DNA from: JBFGCA01 sp041567315
GTDB taxonomy: Bacteria > Acidobacteriota > Thermoanaerobaculia > Multivoradales > JAHEKO01
Length of the DNA: 61,769 nt
Direction: 5' to 3'
Assembly (NCBI GenBank): GCA_041567315.1
Contig: JBFGCA010000012.1
Coordinates: forward strand, 1-61,769
The first letter of the stretch is position 1, and each line of letters opens with the position of its first letter. The notes under the pieces are model-generated. The model saw nothing but the letters and a program-made list of their open reading frames with translations. It ran no database searches and was not told the DNA's origin. This document shows, piece by piece, positions 18,545 through 26,560 of this stretch. Both the position numbers and the translations under genes were made by a program.

Positions 18545-19603
18545 TCAGCCCGCGGAACCGGCGACCGCCAGCTCCTCGTCGATCAGCCTGGCGATCTCGT
18601 CGTAGGGCTGGGCCCCCGACAGGAAGCGGCCGTTGATGAACAGCGCCGGGGTGCCGGTGACCCCGAGGCTGCCGCCGGCCTCGAGGTCGGCGGCCACCTG
18701 GTCGGCGTGGCGGCCGGAGTCCAGGCACTCGTTGAAAGCCCCGGCTTCGAGCCCCAGCCGCGCCGCCTTCTCCTTGAGCTGCTCCACCCCCAGGCTGCGC
18801 TGCTCCTTGAACATGGCGTCGTGCATCGGCCAGAACTTCTGCTGGTCGTGCGCGCACAGCGAGGCCTCGGCCGCCTTCTGGGCGTTGGGGTGGATGTTGT
18901 TGAGCGGGAACTGCCGGAACACCAGCCTCACCTTTTCGCCGTAGTTCTTGCGCACCTCTTCGAGAGTGGGCACCACCCGCCCGCAGAACGGGCACTCGAA
19001 GTCCGAGAACTCGACGATGGTCACCGGCGCCTCGGCCGGCCCCAGGGCCGGAAAGCCGTCGGCCTCGACCGGCACCCGGAAAGGCTCCAGGTAGCTGGCG
19101 TAGCCGTGCAGGATCTTGAGCTGATCCAGCAGCTCCTGGCGCGCCTGCTGGAGCCGCTGCTGCATCAGGAAGGCGCGGATCTGCCCCTCGACGTGTTCCT
19201 TGGGCTGCCGGATGCGCTCCCTGTTCTGCTCGTAGAAGGCGTCGACGTCGGCCGCCGTGGGCTCGCCGGCCTTGGCCGCGACCTCCTGCTGCTCGAGCTC
19301 GGGGCCCGAGATGCCCCGCGCCTTCGCCTCCAGCTCGACCAGCCGCTGCGAGGCCAGCTGCTCCAGCCCCCGCTGCAGCGCCTCGTGCCGCGCCCGCCGG
19401 GCGTTGATCAGCTCGGCCGCCACCACCCCGGCCACCTCAGCCTCGGTGATCTCCTCACCCCCCACCACCGCCAGTACCTGCTCGCCGGTCTCCTCGTCCA
19501 CCGGCCGGTCCGCCACCACCACTCGCTCGCGCTGGGCCCCGCCGCAGGCAGCCAGCAGCAGCAGAGCAACAAAAGGACAGGTACGAGTCAAGGCGTCCTT
19601 CAT
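18545..19603 (-). CDS. Lipoprotein with SurA-like N-domain and DsbA-like thioredoxin domain
   Basis: 352-aa lipoprotein: lipobox LLAACGG with Cys20. Residues about 42-165 are helical with the SurA/PpiC N-domain look (VLAVVGGEEITEAEVAGVVA). Residues about 185-345 form a DsbA/thioredoxin_4 domain with redox motif CPFC at 204-207 (EFSDFECPFCGRV) and cis-Pro in GVTGTPALFING. GAGGAG precedes the ATG. It probably catalyses disulfide exchange or chaperones outer-envelope proteins; several Cys-rich exported proteins, including the cytochromes and PilY1, are in this window. The fused chaperone-like part is inferred from sequence character only. Confidence 0.9.
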   Translation of the reverse strand: MKDALTRTCPFVALLLLAACGGAQRERVVVADRPVDEETGEQVLAVVGGEEITEAEVAGVVAAELINARRARHEALQRGLEQLASQRLVELEAKARGISGPELEQQEVAAKAGEPTAADVDAFYEQNRERIRQPKEHVEGQIRAFLMQQRLQQARQELLDQLKILHGYASYLEPFRVPVEADGFPALGPAEAPVTIVEFSDFECPFCGRVVPTLEEVRKNYGEKVRLVFRQFPLNNIHPNAQKAAEASLCAHDQQKFWPMHDAMFKEQRSLGVEQLKEKAARLGLEAGAFNECLDSGRHADQVAADLEAGGSLGVTGTPALFINGRFLSGAQPYDEIARLIDEELAVAGSAG

Positions 19604-20057
19604 AACGACTCCTCGGGGAACGCGAAGACGGGCGGGCGCCGCAATTGCGGTCGGCCTGGATCTTACCGGCCGTCTCCCAGAAGATTCAAGGTAGAAAGGA
19701 GGCGGCTGGTCGATGCGGGCATATCGTTGCTCCCGCACCGCCAGCCATGGTCGGATTCTCTGCCTGGACCCCTTCTTTCTCCCCGCATCGCCGGACCGTT
19801 CCGGGGCACCCACCCCGACGGCTCACCTGGGCGGGGGTCCAGCGGCGGGAGGGTCTCCCGGCGGGGACGGCGCCCTCCGCCCCGGATCGCCCCTAATCAG
19901 CGCGAAGCGCCTGAGGGGCGATACCCACCAACGACCTCCTTCTGAATCGACTCCGAGGCTGAGCCGTCAATCATCCCAGACGGGAACATGCGGGTTAAAG
20001 CGCCGGCGCCGCCGGGAGACCCTCTCGTCGCCCCCGGGGGCACGCAATCGGTCCGCG
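19604..20057. other. Intergenic region between holB and the DsbA-like gene
   Basis: About 450 bases without a supported gene. The left part holds the DsbA-like gene's leader and the promoter at 19660-19689. A 12-bp GC palindrome lies at 20030-20041 with no T-tract, so it is not a good terminator. I see nothing else in 19690-20029. Confidence 0.6.
19660..19689 (-). promoter_or_regulatory. Sigma-70-like promoter of the DsbA-like lipoprotein gene
   Basis: On the minus strand TTGAAT (19689-19684), 18-bp spacer, TAAGAT (19665-19660). Transcription would start near 19653 and leave a leader of about 50 nt with a GAGGAG ribosome site. Confidence 0.55.
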
Positions 20058-20900
20058 TTATCGCCCCGGACCGGTAAGGTGGTCGGCCACCAGCCCTTCG
20101 AGGATGCGCTCGGGAGGGATGCTGCGGAGGCGCATCCAGGTGGCGCCGGCGAGGTCCTCGGCGAGGGCGAGGAGGCGGCGGCGGACGGCCGGGGGGCGCT
20201 GCTTGAGGCCGAGGCTGGCGAGGACGGCGGCGGCGGCGGTCTCCCAGGGGGCGGCGGCCCTGGGGTCCTGCCAGCCGCCGGCGGCGTTGAGGGCGCCGGC
20301 GGCGGCCAGCAGATGGGCGGCGCTGCCGGCTTCGAGGAAGCGCGTGAGGGCGTCGTCGAAGGCGGCGGCGATCTCGGCCACGCGCTCGGCGTCGGGCCGG
20401 CCGGCGGCGCCGAGATAGACCGGCAGCGAGCGGCTGCGGATGGTCGGCAGCAGCTCGTGGAGCGACGGGGCGAGGAGCAGGAAGTGGCGCGGCGCCCGGT
20501 CGTGGGGCTCCTCCAGGGTCTTGAGCAGGGCGTTGGCCGACTCGCCGGTGAGGCTCTCGGCGCTGGCGATGACGAACACCTGGGCGCCGGCCTCGAACGG
20601 CGCCACCTGGGCGCCGCGCAGGAAGGCCTTGGTGGCGTCGACCGAGGTGGCGGTCTTGAGGTCGCGCTCGAGGACCTGGAAGTCGGGGTGGAAGCCGCCC
20701 TCGGCGGCCGACGGCCAGACCACCCGGCGGCAGTGCCGGCAGTCGCCGCAGGGCCGCTCCTCGGGCGCGGCGGCGCACAACAGGATGCGGCCCAGCTCGA
20801 TCGCGGTGGCGCGGCGCGACTCTTCGTCTCCCCCGTGGACGATCACCGACGGGTAGAGGCACCTGGCGCGGGCCATCGCCACCGCGGCCTCGGCGTTCAT
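20058..20900 (-). CDS. holB: DNA polymerase III clamp-loader subunit delta'
   Basis: 280-aa AAA+-type clamp-loader subunit. It has the zinc-binding CGDCRHCRRV near 51-60, the conserved SANALLKTLEEP near 124 and a C-terminal collar domain. The N-terminal P-loop is degenerate (VIVHGGDEESRR), as expected for delta', which does not hydrolyse ATP. Its ATG overlaps the tmk stop by four bases (ATGA), the common tmk-holB arrangement. Confidence 0.92.
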   Translation of the reverse strand: MNAEAAVAMARARCLYPSVIVHGGDEESRRATAIELGRILLCAAAPEERPCGDCRHCRRVVWPSAAEGGFHPDFQVLERDLKTATSVDATKAFLRGAQVAPFEAGAQVFVIASAESLTGESANALLKTLEEPHDRAPRHFLLLAPSLHELLPTIRSRSLPVYLGAAGRPDAERVAEIAAAFDDALTRFLEAGSAAHLLAAAGALNAAGGWQDPRAAAPWETAAAAVLASLGLKQRPPAVRRRLLALAEDLAGATWMRLRSIPPERILEGLVADHLTGPGR

Positions 20901-21541
20901 CGGCCGGCTCCGAAGATGCTCTCGAGGGCGGCGGCGACCTGGGCGGCGGTTGCCTCGCGGCTACCCACCGAGTCGATCACGGCGTAGCGGCCGCCCGCTT
21001 CGGCCGCCAGCTCGAGGTAGCCGCGACGCACCCGCTCGTAGAAGGCCAGCTCCTCGCGGTCCAGCCGGTCGACCTCGCCGCGCTGGTGGCGGGCCGGCGA
21101 GCGGCCGCGCTGCTGCGCCTGCTCGGCGGGCAGATCGAAGAGCAGGGTGTGGTCGGGGACCCGGCCGCCGGTGGCGAGCCGATCGACGCGGTGCAGCAGC
21201 TCGAGCGGCACCCCCCGGCCGTAGCCCTGGTAGGCGAGGGTCGAGTCGGTGAACCGGTCGCACAGCACGTGGCGGCCGGCGGCGAGCGCCGGATCGATGA
21301 CCTCCAGCAGGTGCTGGCGGCGGCTGGCGAAGATCAGGAGCGCCTCGACCTTGCCGTCCAGCTCTCCCCAGACCGGGTCCAGGAAGACGCCGCGCAGCGC
21401 CTCGCCGAGCGCCGTGCCGCCGGGCTCGTGGGTGGTCTCGCAGGTCAGCCCGCGGGCCTCGAGCCAGGCCCGCGCCCCTTCCAGGTGGGTCGACTTGCCG
21501 CTGCCGTCGAGGCCCTCGAAGGTGATGAAGCGGGCCGCCAT
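20897..21541 (-). CDS. tmk: Thymidylate kinase
   Basis: 214-aa cytoplasmic dTMP kinase, which makes dTDP for DNA synthesis. P-loop GLDGSGKST near 10-18, the HEPGGT substrate motif near 38, CDRFTDSTLAYQGYGRG near 93-109 (DRx motif), and an Arg-containing lid region. The ATG at 21541 begins directly before FITFEGLDGSGKS; the frame stays open upstream but has no family sequence. Paired with holB downstream. Confidence 0.94.
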   Translation of the reverse strand: MAARFITFEGLDGSGKSTHLEGARAWLEARGLTCETTHEPGGTALGEALRGVFLDPVWGELDGKVEALLIFASRRQHLLEVIDPALAAGRHVLCDRFTDSTLAYQGYGRGVPLELLHRVDRLATGGRVPDHTLLFDLPAEQAQQRGRSPARHQRGEVDRLDREELAFYERVRRGYLELAAEAGGRYAVIDSVGSREATAAQVAAALESIFGAGR

Positions 21542-21565
21542 GGGGCGCCCGAAGTTACCACGCGC

Positions 21566-21594
21566 TTGACATCCCGGGAGGCTTCCCGCAGGAT
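21566..21594 (+). promoter_or_regulatory. Sigma-70-like promoter of the pnt operon
   Basis: TTGACA (21566-21571), 17-bp spacer, CAGGAT (21589-21594). The spacer contains a 5-bp inverted repeat (CGGGA-ggct-TCCCG) that could be an operator or chance. The expected start is near 21601, about 75 nt before pntAA. Confidence 0.5.
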
Positions 21595-21674
21595 CACCTA
21601 CTGACCGGCCATCCTCCTGCCGCGGCCGGTTTCCCACCTTTCGCCGAAGCTCTCCCAGAAGAAGGATCCCGGCC

Positions 21675-22829
21675 ATGCCGCGTGTTTTCGTACCCAAGGA
21701 GCGGGGCCCGTCCGAGACCCGGGTCGCGGCCACCCCCGAGACCGTCAAGAAGCTGGTCAAGGCGGGGCTCGAGGTCGCCGTCGAGCCCGGCGCCGGCGAG
21801 GCCGCGCATCTGCCGGACGCCTTTTACCAGCAGGCGGGCGCCACGCTCGCCGAGGACCCGCGCGCCGCCTGCGCGTCGGCCGAGGTGGTGCTCCGGGTCG
21901 GACCCCCGGAGGTAGGCTCGGAGGTCGGCGAGGTCGGCGCGCTGGCCGAAGGGGCGCTGCTCATCGGACTGCTCGATCCCTTCGAGCGGCCGGAGATGGT
22001 CGAGCGGCTGGCCGCCGGCCGGGTCAGCGCCCTGGCCATGGAGCTGCTGCCCCGGACCACCCGCGCGCAGTCGATGGACGCGCTCTCCTCGCAGGCCAGC
22101 GTCGCCGGCTACAAGGCGGTGCTGCTCGCCGCCTGGCAGCTGGGCCGCTACTTCCCGCTGCTGATGACCGCGGCGGGCACCATCCCCCCCACCCGGGTGG
22201 TGGTGGTGGGCGCCGGGGTCGCCGGGCTGCAGGCGCTGGCCACCGCCCGCCGGCTGGGGGCGGTGGTCGAGGTCTCGGACATCCGCGCCGAGGTCGCCGA
22301 GCAGGTGGCCTCGCTGGGCGGGCGCTTCATCGACCTGCCGATGGCCGAGTCGGGGGCCGGCGGCGGGGGCTACGCCCGCCAGATGAGCGAGGAGTTCCTG
22401 ACCCGACAGCGCGAGATCCTCAAGCGCCACGTCGCCGCCGCCGACGTGGTGATCACCACCGCCGCGGTGCCCGGCAAGAAGGCGCCGCGGCTGCTGAGCG
22501 CCGACATGGTCGAGGCGATGCGGCCGGGGAGCGTGGTCGTCGACCTGGCCGCCGAGCGTGGCGGCAACTGCGAGCTGACCCGCCCCGGCGAAGAGGTCGA
22601 TCACCGCGGCGTCCTGGTGATGGGCCCGCTCAACCTGCCCGCCGCCATGCCGCTCGACGCCTCGACGCTCTATTCCCGCAACGTGCTGGCCTTGCTGCTC
22701 CACGTGCTTGAGGAGGGCAAGCCGCGGCTCGACCTCGAGGACGAGATCGTGGCCGGCGCGCTGCTGACTCACGACGGCCAGGTCGTCCACCCGGCGCTGG
22801 TCGGCAAGCCGGAGGTCGCCAAGACATGA
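21675..22829 (+). CDS. pntAA: NAD(P) transhydrogenase subunit alpha, soluble part 1
   Basis: 384-aa NAD(H)-binding domain I of the proton-translocating transhydrogenase. It begins MPRVFVPKERGPSETRVAATPETV, carries the nucleotide fold VVVVGAGVAGLQALATARRLGA near 175, and the RQSMDALSSQA-like segment. The family's mobile loop region follows. AGAAGGA precedes the ATG. The alpha subunit is split from its membrane part, as in Rhodospirillum and many other bacteria. Stop overlaps the pntAB start (ATGA). Hydride transfer between NADH and NADP+ is coupled to the proton gradient and supplies NADPH. Confidence 0.95.
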   Translation: MPRVFVPKERGPSETRVAATPETVKKLVKAGLEVAVEPGAGEAAHLPDAFYQQAGATLAEDPRAACASAEVVLRVGPPEVGSEVGEVGALAEGALLIGLLDPFERPEMVERLAAGRVSALAMELLPRTTRAQSMDALSSQASVAGYKAVLLAAWQLGRYFPLLMTAAGTIPPTRVVVVGAGVAGLQALATARRLGAVVEVSDIRAEVAEQVASLGGRFIDLPMAESGAGGGGYARQMSEEFLTRQREILKRHVAAADVVITTAAVPGKKAPRLLSADMVEAMRPGSVVVDLAAERGGNCELTRPGEEVDHRGVLVMGPLNLPAAMPLDASTLYSRNVLALLLHVLEEGKPRLDLEDEIVAGALLTHDGQVVHPALVGKPEVAKT

Positions 22830-23119
22830 TGGGCACGCTGCTGATCGGCATCTACGTCTTCGTGCTGGCGATCTTCGTCGGCTTCGAGATCATCACCAAG
22901 ATCCCGCCGACCCTCCACACGCCGCTGATGTCGGGCGCCAACGCCATCTCGGGGATCACCCTGGTGGGCTCGCTGGCGGTCGCCACCACCGGCGCGGTCA
23001 CCGCCAGCAACATCCTCGGGCTGCTGGCCATCGTCTTCGCCACCATCAACGTGGTCGGCGGCTTCCTGGTCACCAACCGCATGCTGGGGATGTTCGGGCG
23101 CAAGGGGGAGCGGCGATGA
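22826..23119 (+). CDS. pntAB: NAD(P) transhydrogenase subunit alpha, membrane part 2
   Basis: 97-aa membrane segment of the transhydrogenase (part of domain II), with three hydrophobic helices and the conserved loops LHTPLMSGANAISGI and NVVGGFLVTNRMLGMF. Overlaps pntAA and pntB by four bases at each end, so the three are translationally coupled. Confidence 0.95.
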   Translation: MMGTLLIGIYVFVLAIFVGFEIITKIPPTLHTPLMSGANAISGITLVGSLAVATTGAVTASNILGLLAIVFATINVVGGFLVTNRMLGMFGRKGERR

Positions 23120-24555
23120 GTCAGCTGCTCGATTCCGTCGTCATCCCGGTCCTCTACCTGCTGTCGGCGGTGCTGTTCATCGTCGGCCTCAAGGGGCTGA
23201 CCCGGGTGCGCACCGCCCAGCGCGGCAACGCCATCGCCGCCTTCGCCATGCTGCTGGCGGTGGTGACGACGCTGCTCGACCTGGGGATCGTCGACTACCG
23301 ATGGATCGTCGCCGGTCTGGTGGTGGGCGGCGCCATCGGCACGGTGGCGGCGCTCAAGGTGGCGATGACCGCCATGCCCGAGATGGTGGCGCTGTTCAAC
23401 GGCTTCGGCGGCGGCGCCTCGGCGCTGGTCGCCACCGCCATCGTCTGGACCGAGATCATCGAGCCGCAGGTGGCCGGCAGCGCCGCCGGTCAGCTCGGCG
23501 TCGACGCCGCGCTCACCGCCTTCCTCTCCATCCTGGTCGGCGCCGTGACCTTCAGCGGCAGCCTGATCGCCTTTCTCAAGCTCAACGGCACCCTGAGCGG
23601 CCAGCCGACCCTGGTGCCCGGCCGGCACCTCATCAACGGCCTGTTCGCCGCCGCCTGCGTGGCGGCCGGGCTGTGGCTCGCCTTCGGCGCCGCGCTGCCC
23701 GCCCAGATCGCGGTGGCGGCCGGGGTGCTGGCGGCGCTCAGCCTGGTGCTCGGGGTGTTGCTGGTCATCCCGGTCGGCGGCGCCGACATGCCGGTCATCA
23801 TCTCGCTGCTCAACTCGCTCTCCGGCGTGGCGGCGGCGATGACCGGCTTCGTGCTGGCCAACAACCTGCTGATCATCAGCGGCGCGCTGGTCGGCGCCTC
23901 GGGGTTGATCCTCACCCAGATCATGTGCGTGGCGATGAACCGCACCCTCGGCAACGTGCTGTTCGCCGGTTTCGGGCAGGAGGGTGGCGCCGCCGGCTCG
24001 GGCGAGTACGGCACGGTGCGCTCCTACAGCGCCGAAGAGGCGGCGATGGTGCTGGAGAGCGCCGAGTCGGTGGTCTTCGTGCCCGGCTACGGGCTGGCCG
24101 TGGCCCAGGCGCAGCACACCGTCAAGGAGCTGGCCGGGCTGCTCCAGAAGCGCGGCGTCAGGGTCTCCTACGCCATCCACCCGGTGGCCGGCCGCATGCC
24201 CGGCCACATGAACGTGCTGCTGGCCGAGGCCGACGTGCCCTACGAGCAGCTGGTCGAGATGGACGCCGCCAACCCCGAGTTCAAGTCCACCTCGGCGGTG
24301 CTGGTGGTGGGGGCCAACGACGTCGTCAACCCGGCGGCCGAGAAGGAGCCGGGCAGCCCGATCGCCGGCATGCCGGTGCTCCAGGTCTGGGAGGCGGGGA
24401 CGGTGATGGTCATCAAGCGCTCGCTGTCGCCCGGCTTTGCCGGCATCAAGAACGAGCTCTTCGAGTACGACAACACGATGATGGTCTTCGGCGACGCCAA
24501 GAAGGTGCTCCAGGAGCTGGTGGCGGAGTTCAAGTCGCTGTCGGCCGCGGCCTAG
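23116..24555 (+). CDS. pntB: NAD(P) transhydrogenase subunit beta
   Basis: 479-aa beta subunit. N-terminal membrane domain of several helices (about 1-290) with FNGFGGGASALVA, then the cytoplasmic NADP(H)-binding domain III with VPGYGLAVAQAQH near 320, IHPVAGRMPGHMNVLLAEADVPY near 355, NDVVNPAA near 397 and KRSLSPGFAGIKNELF near 435. All functional blocks are intact. Completes the pntAA-AB-B operon. The next gene has its own possible -10 box. Confidence 0.96.
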   Translation: MSQLLDSVVIPVLYLLSAVLFIVGLKGLTRVRTAQRGNAIAAFAMLLAVVTTLLDLGIVDYRWIVAGLVVGGAIGTVAALKVAMTAMPEMVALFNGFGGGASALVATAIVWTEIIEPQVAGSAAGQLGVDAALTAFLSILVGAVTFSGSLIAFLKLNGTLSGQPTLVPGRHLINGLFAAACVAAGLWLAFGAALPAQIAVAAGVLAALSLVLGVLLVIPVGGADMPVIISLLNSLSGVAAAMTGFVLANNLLIISGALVGASGLILTQIMCVAMNRTLGNVLFAGFGQEGGAAGSGEYGTVRSYSAEEAAMVLESAESVVFVPGYGLAVAQAQHTVKELAGLLQKRGVRVSYAIHPVAGRMPGHMNVLLAEADVPYEQLVEMDAANPEFKSTSAVLVVGANDVVNPAAEKEPGSPIAGMPVLQVWEAGTVMVIKRSLSPGFAGIKNELFEYDNTMMVFGDAKKVLQELVAEFKSLSAAA

Positions 24556-24577
24556 CCGCCCGCCGTCCCCTCGGGGG

Positions 24578-24583
24578 TACAAT
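24578..24583 (+). promoter_or_regulatory. Possible -10 box (TACAAT) upstream of the GCS2-CBS gene
   Basis: TACAAT lies 48 bases before the ATG at 24632, in the gap after pntB. No convincing -35 is visible at 17 bp, so this is a weak call. The gene itself has a good ribosome site (GGGGAGG). Confidence 0.3.
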
Positions 24584-24631
24584 CCGGCGGCGATCCACCG
24601 CCCGCCGTCGCGCCGCGGCGGGGAGGCCGTC

Positions 24632-26560
24632 ATGGGCGAGCAGAAGGTCAGCAGGGAAGAGGACTCGGCGGCGCTGCGGCTTTTCGCCCGCCGGCTGCTG
24701 ACCGATCTGCGCGCGCTCGAGCGGATGCTCGACGAGGGGATCATCGAGTCCGACGTCAACCGCGTCGGCGCCGAGCAGGAGATGTTCCTGGTCGACCGCG
24801 ACTGGCAGCCGGCGCCGGTGGCCCTCGAGGTTCTCGAGCGGATCGACGATCCGCACTTCACCACCGAGCTCGGCCGCTTCAACCTGGAGTGCAATCTCGA
24901 CCCCATCCCGATGGGCGGCGACACCCTGCGCCGCCTTGAGGCGCAGCTCGAGGAGCTGGTCGGCGCCGCCCAGCGGGCGGCGGGCGACGTCGACGCCGCC
25001 GTGGTCCTGTCCGGCATCCTGCCGACGCTGGAGAAGTCCGATCTGTCGCTCGCCAACATGACGCCGCGGCCGCGCTATCACGCCCTGAACCAGGCGATGA
25101 CCCGGCTGCGCGGCGAGCGCTACGAGCTCCGCCTCAAGGGCCGCGACGAGATCCACATCACCCACGACAACGTGATGCTGGAGGCCTGCAACACCAGCTT
25201 CCAGGTCCACTTCCAGGTGTCGCCGTCCAACTTCGCGCGGCTCTACAACATCGCCCAGGCGGTGGCGGCGCCAGGTCTGGCGGCGGCCACCAACTCGCCG
25301 TTGCTGTTCGGGCGGCAGCTGTGGCGCGAGACCCGGATCGCGCTCTTCCAGCAGTCGATCGACACCCGCTCGGCGACCGGCCACCTACGCGAGCAGAGCC
25401 CGCGGGTGAGCTTTGGCCGCCAGTGGGTCGACGACTCGGTGCTCGAGATCTTCCGTGAGGACGTCTCGCGGTTCCGGGTGCTGCTGGCCGCCGACGTCGA
25501 GCAGGACCCGTTCGAGGAGCTGGCGCACGGCCGGCCGCCGCGGCTCGAGGCCCTGCGGCTTCACAACGGCACCATCTACCGCTGGAACCGGCCCTGCTAC
25601 GGCATCTCCAACGGCCGGCCGCACCTGCGGATCGAGAACCGCATCCTGCCGGCCGGTCCCAGCATCCTCGACGAGGTGGCCAACGCCGCCCTCTGGTTCG
25701 GTCTGCTGAGCGGCGTCTCGCGCACCGTCGGCGACGTCACCCGGGTGATGGACTTCGAGGTGGCGCGCGAGAACTTCGTGGCCGCCGCCCGCCTGGGACT
25801 GGGCGCCCACTTCCGCTGGCCGGGTCGCCACCACGTCTCGGCGCAGGAGCTGCTGCTCGAAGAGCTGCTGCCGCTGGCCCGCGAGGGGCTACAGATGGTC
25901 GAGGTCGACAGCTCGGACGCCGATCGCTACCTCGGGGTGATCGAGGAGCGCGTGCGGAGCTTGAAGACCGGCTCGCAGTGGCTGATCGACTCGCTGGCCG
26001 CTCTCAAGACCGAGGGGCCGGGCAAGCAGCCGGAGTGCCTGGCGGCGCTGGTGGCCGCCACCGCCGCCCGCCAGAGCCAGCGGCGGCCGGTCCACGAGTG
26101 GGAGCCGGCGGCGCTGGCCGAGGCCGGTGGGCGGTGGCGGCACTTCCGGCGCATCGAGCAGCTGATGACCACCGATCTGTTCACCGTCAACCAGGACGAG
26201 CTGGTGGACATCGTCGCCTGCGTGATGAACTGGCACCACATCCGGCACGTGCCGGTCGAGGACAACCTGCACCGGCTGGTCGGCCTGGTCACCCACCGGG
26301 CGCTGCTCCGGCTGCTGGGCGAGGGCCTGGCCCGCGACGGCAGCCAGGCGGTGCCGGTGAGCCAGATCATGGAGACCAAGGTGGTCACCGTCCGCCCCGA
26401 GACCTCGACCCTCGAAGGCATCCGGCTGATGAGGAAACACAAGATCAGCTGTCTGCCGGTGGTCGACCGCCGCAACCGGCTGGTGGGCATCGTCACCGAG
26501 CGCGACTTCATGAGCATCGCCGCCGAGCTGCTGGAGGCCCACCTCAGTGACGCGGACTGA
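24632..26560 (+). CDS. Glutamate-cysteine ligase-like (GCS2) domain fused to a CBS pair
   Basis: 642-aa cytoplasmic fusion. Residues about 1-460 belong to the GCS2/YbdK carboxylate-amine ligase group: GAEQEMFLVD near 46, the ELGRFNLECNLDP segment near 82 and HITHDNVMLEACNTSFQVHFQVSP near 171. Residues about 505-640 form two CBS motifs (MTTDLFTVNQDELVDIVACVM; METKVVTVRPETSTLEGIRLM..LPVVDRRNRLVGIVTERDFM). CBS pairs bind adenine nucleotides, so energy-state control of a gamma-glutamyl ligase is a reasonable inference. The exact product is not known. Overlaps the gamma-glutamyltransferase gene by 14 nt. Confidence 0.85.
   Translation: MGEQKVSREEDSAALRLFARRLLTDLRALERMLDEGIIESDVNRVGAEQEMFLVDRDWQPAPVALEVLERIDDPHFTTELGRFNLECNLDPIPMGGDTLRRLEAQLEELVGAAQRAAGDVDAAVVLSGILPTLEKSDLSLANMTPRPRYHALNQAMTRLRGERYELRLKGRDEIHITHDNVMLEACNTSFQVHFQVSPSNFARLYNIAQAVAAPGLAAATNSPLLFGRQLWRETRIALFQQSIDTRSATGHLREQSPRVSFGRQWVDDSVLEIFREDVSRFRVLLAADVEQDPFEELAHGRPPRLEALRLHNGTIYRWNRPCYGISNGRPHLRIENRILPAGPSILDEVANAALWFGLLSGVSRTVGDVTRVMDFEVARENFVAAARLGLGAHFRWPGRHHVSAQELLLEELLPLAREGLQMVEVDSSDADRYLGVIEERVRSLKTGSQWLIDSLAALKTEGPGKQPECLAALVAATAARQSQRRPVHEWEPAALAEAGGRWRHFRRIEQLMTTDLFTVNQDELVDIVACVMNWHHIRHVPVEDNLHRLVGLVTHRALLRLLGEGLARDGSQAVPVSQIMETKVVTVRPETSTLEGIRLMRKHKISCLPVVDRRNRLVGIVTERDFMSIAAELLEAHLSDAD

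Noticed and set aside
20030..20041. GC palindrome after holB as a terminator
   Set aside because: No loop and no T-tract on either strand.
22852..25059. Long minus-strand frame across pntAB, pntB and the GCS2-CBS gene
   Set aside because: His/Gln/Arg-rich low-complexity shadow product; the plus-strand genes are certain.
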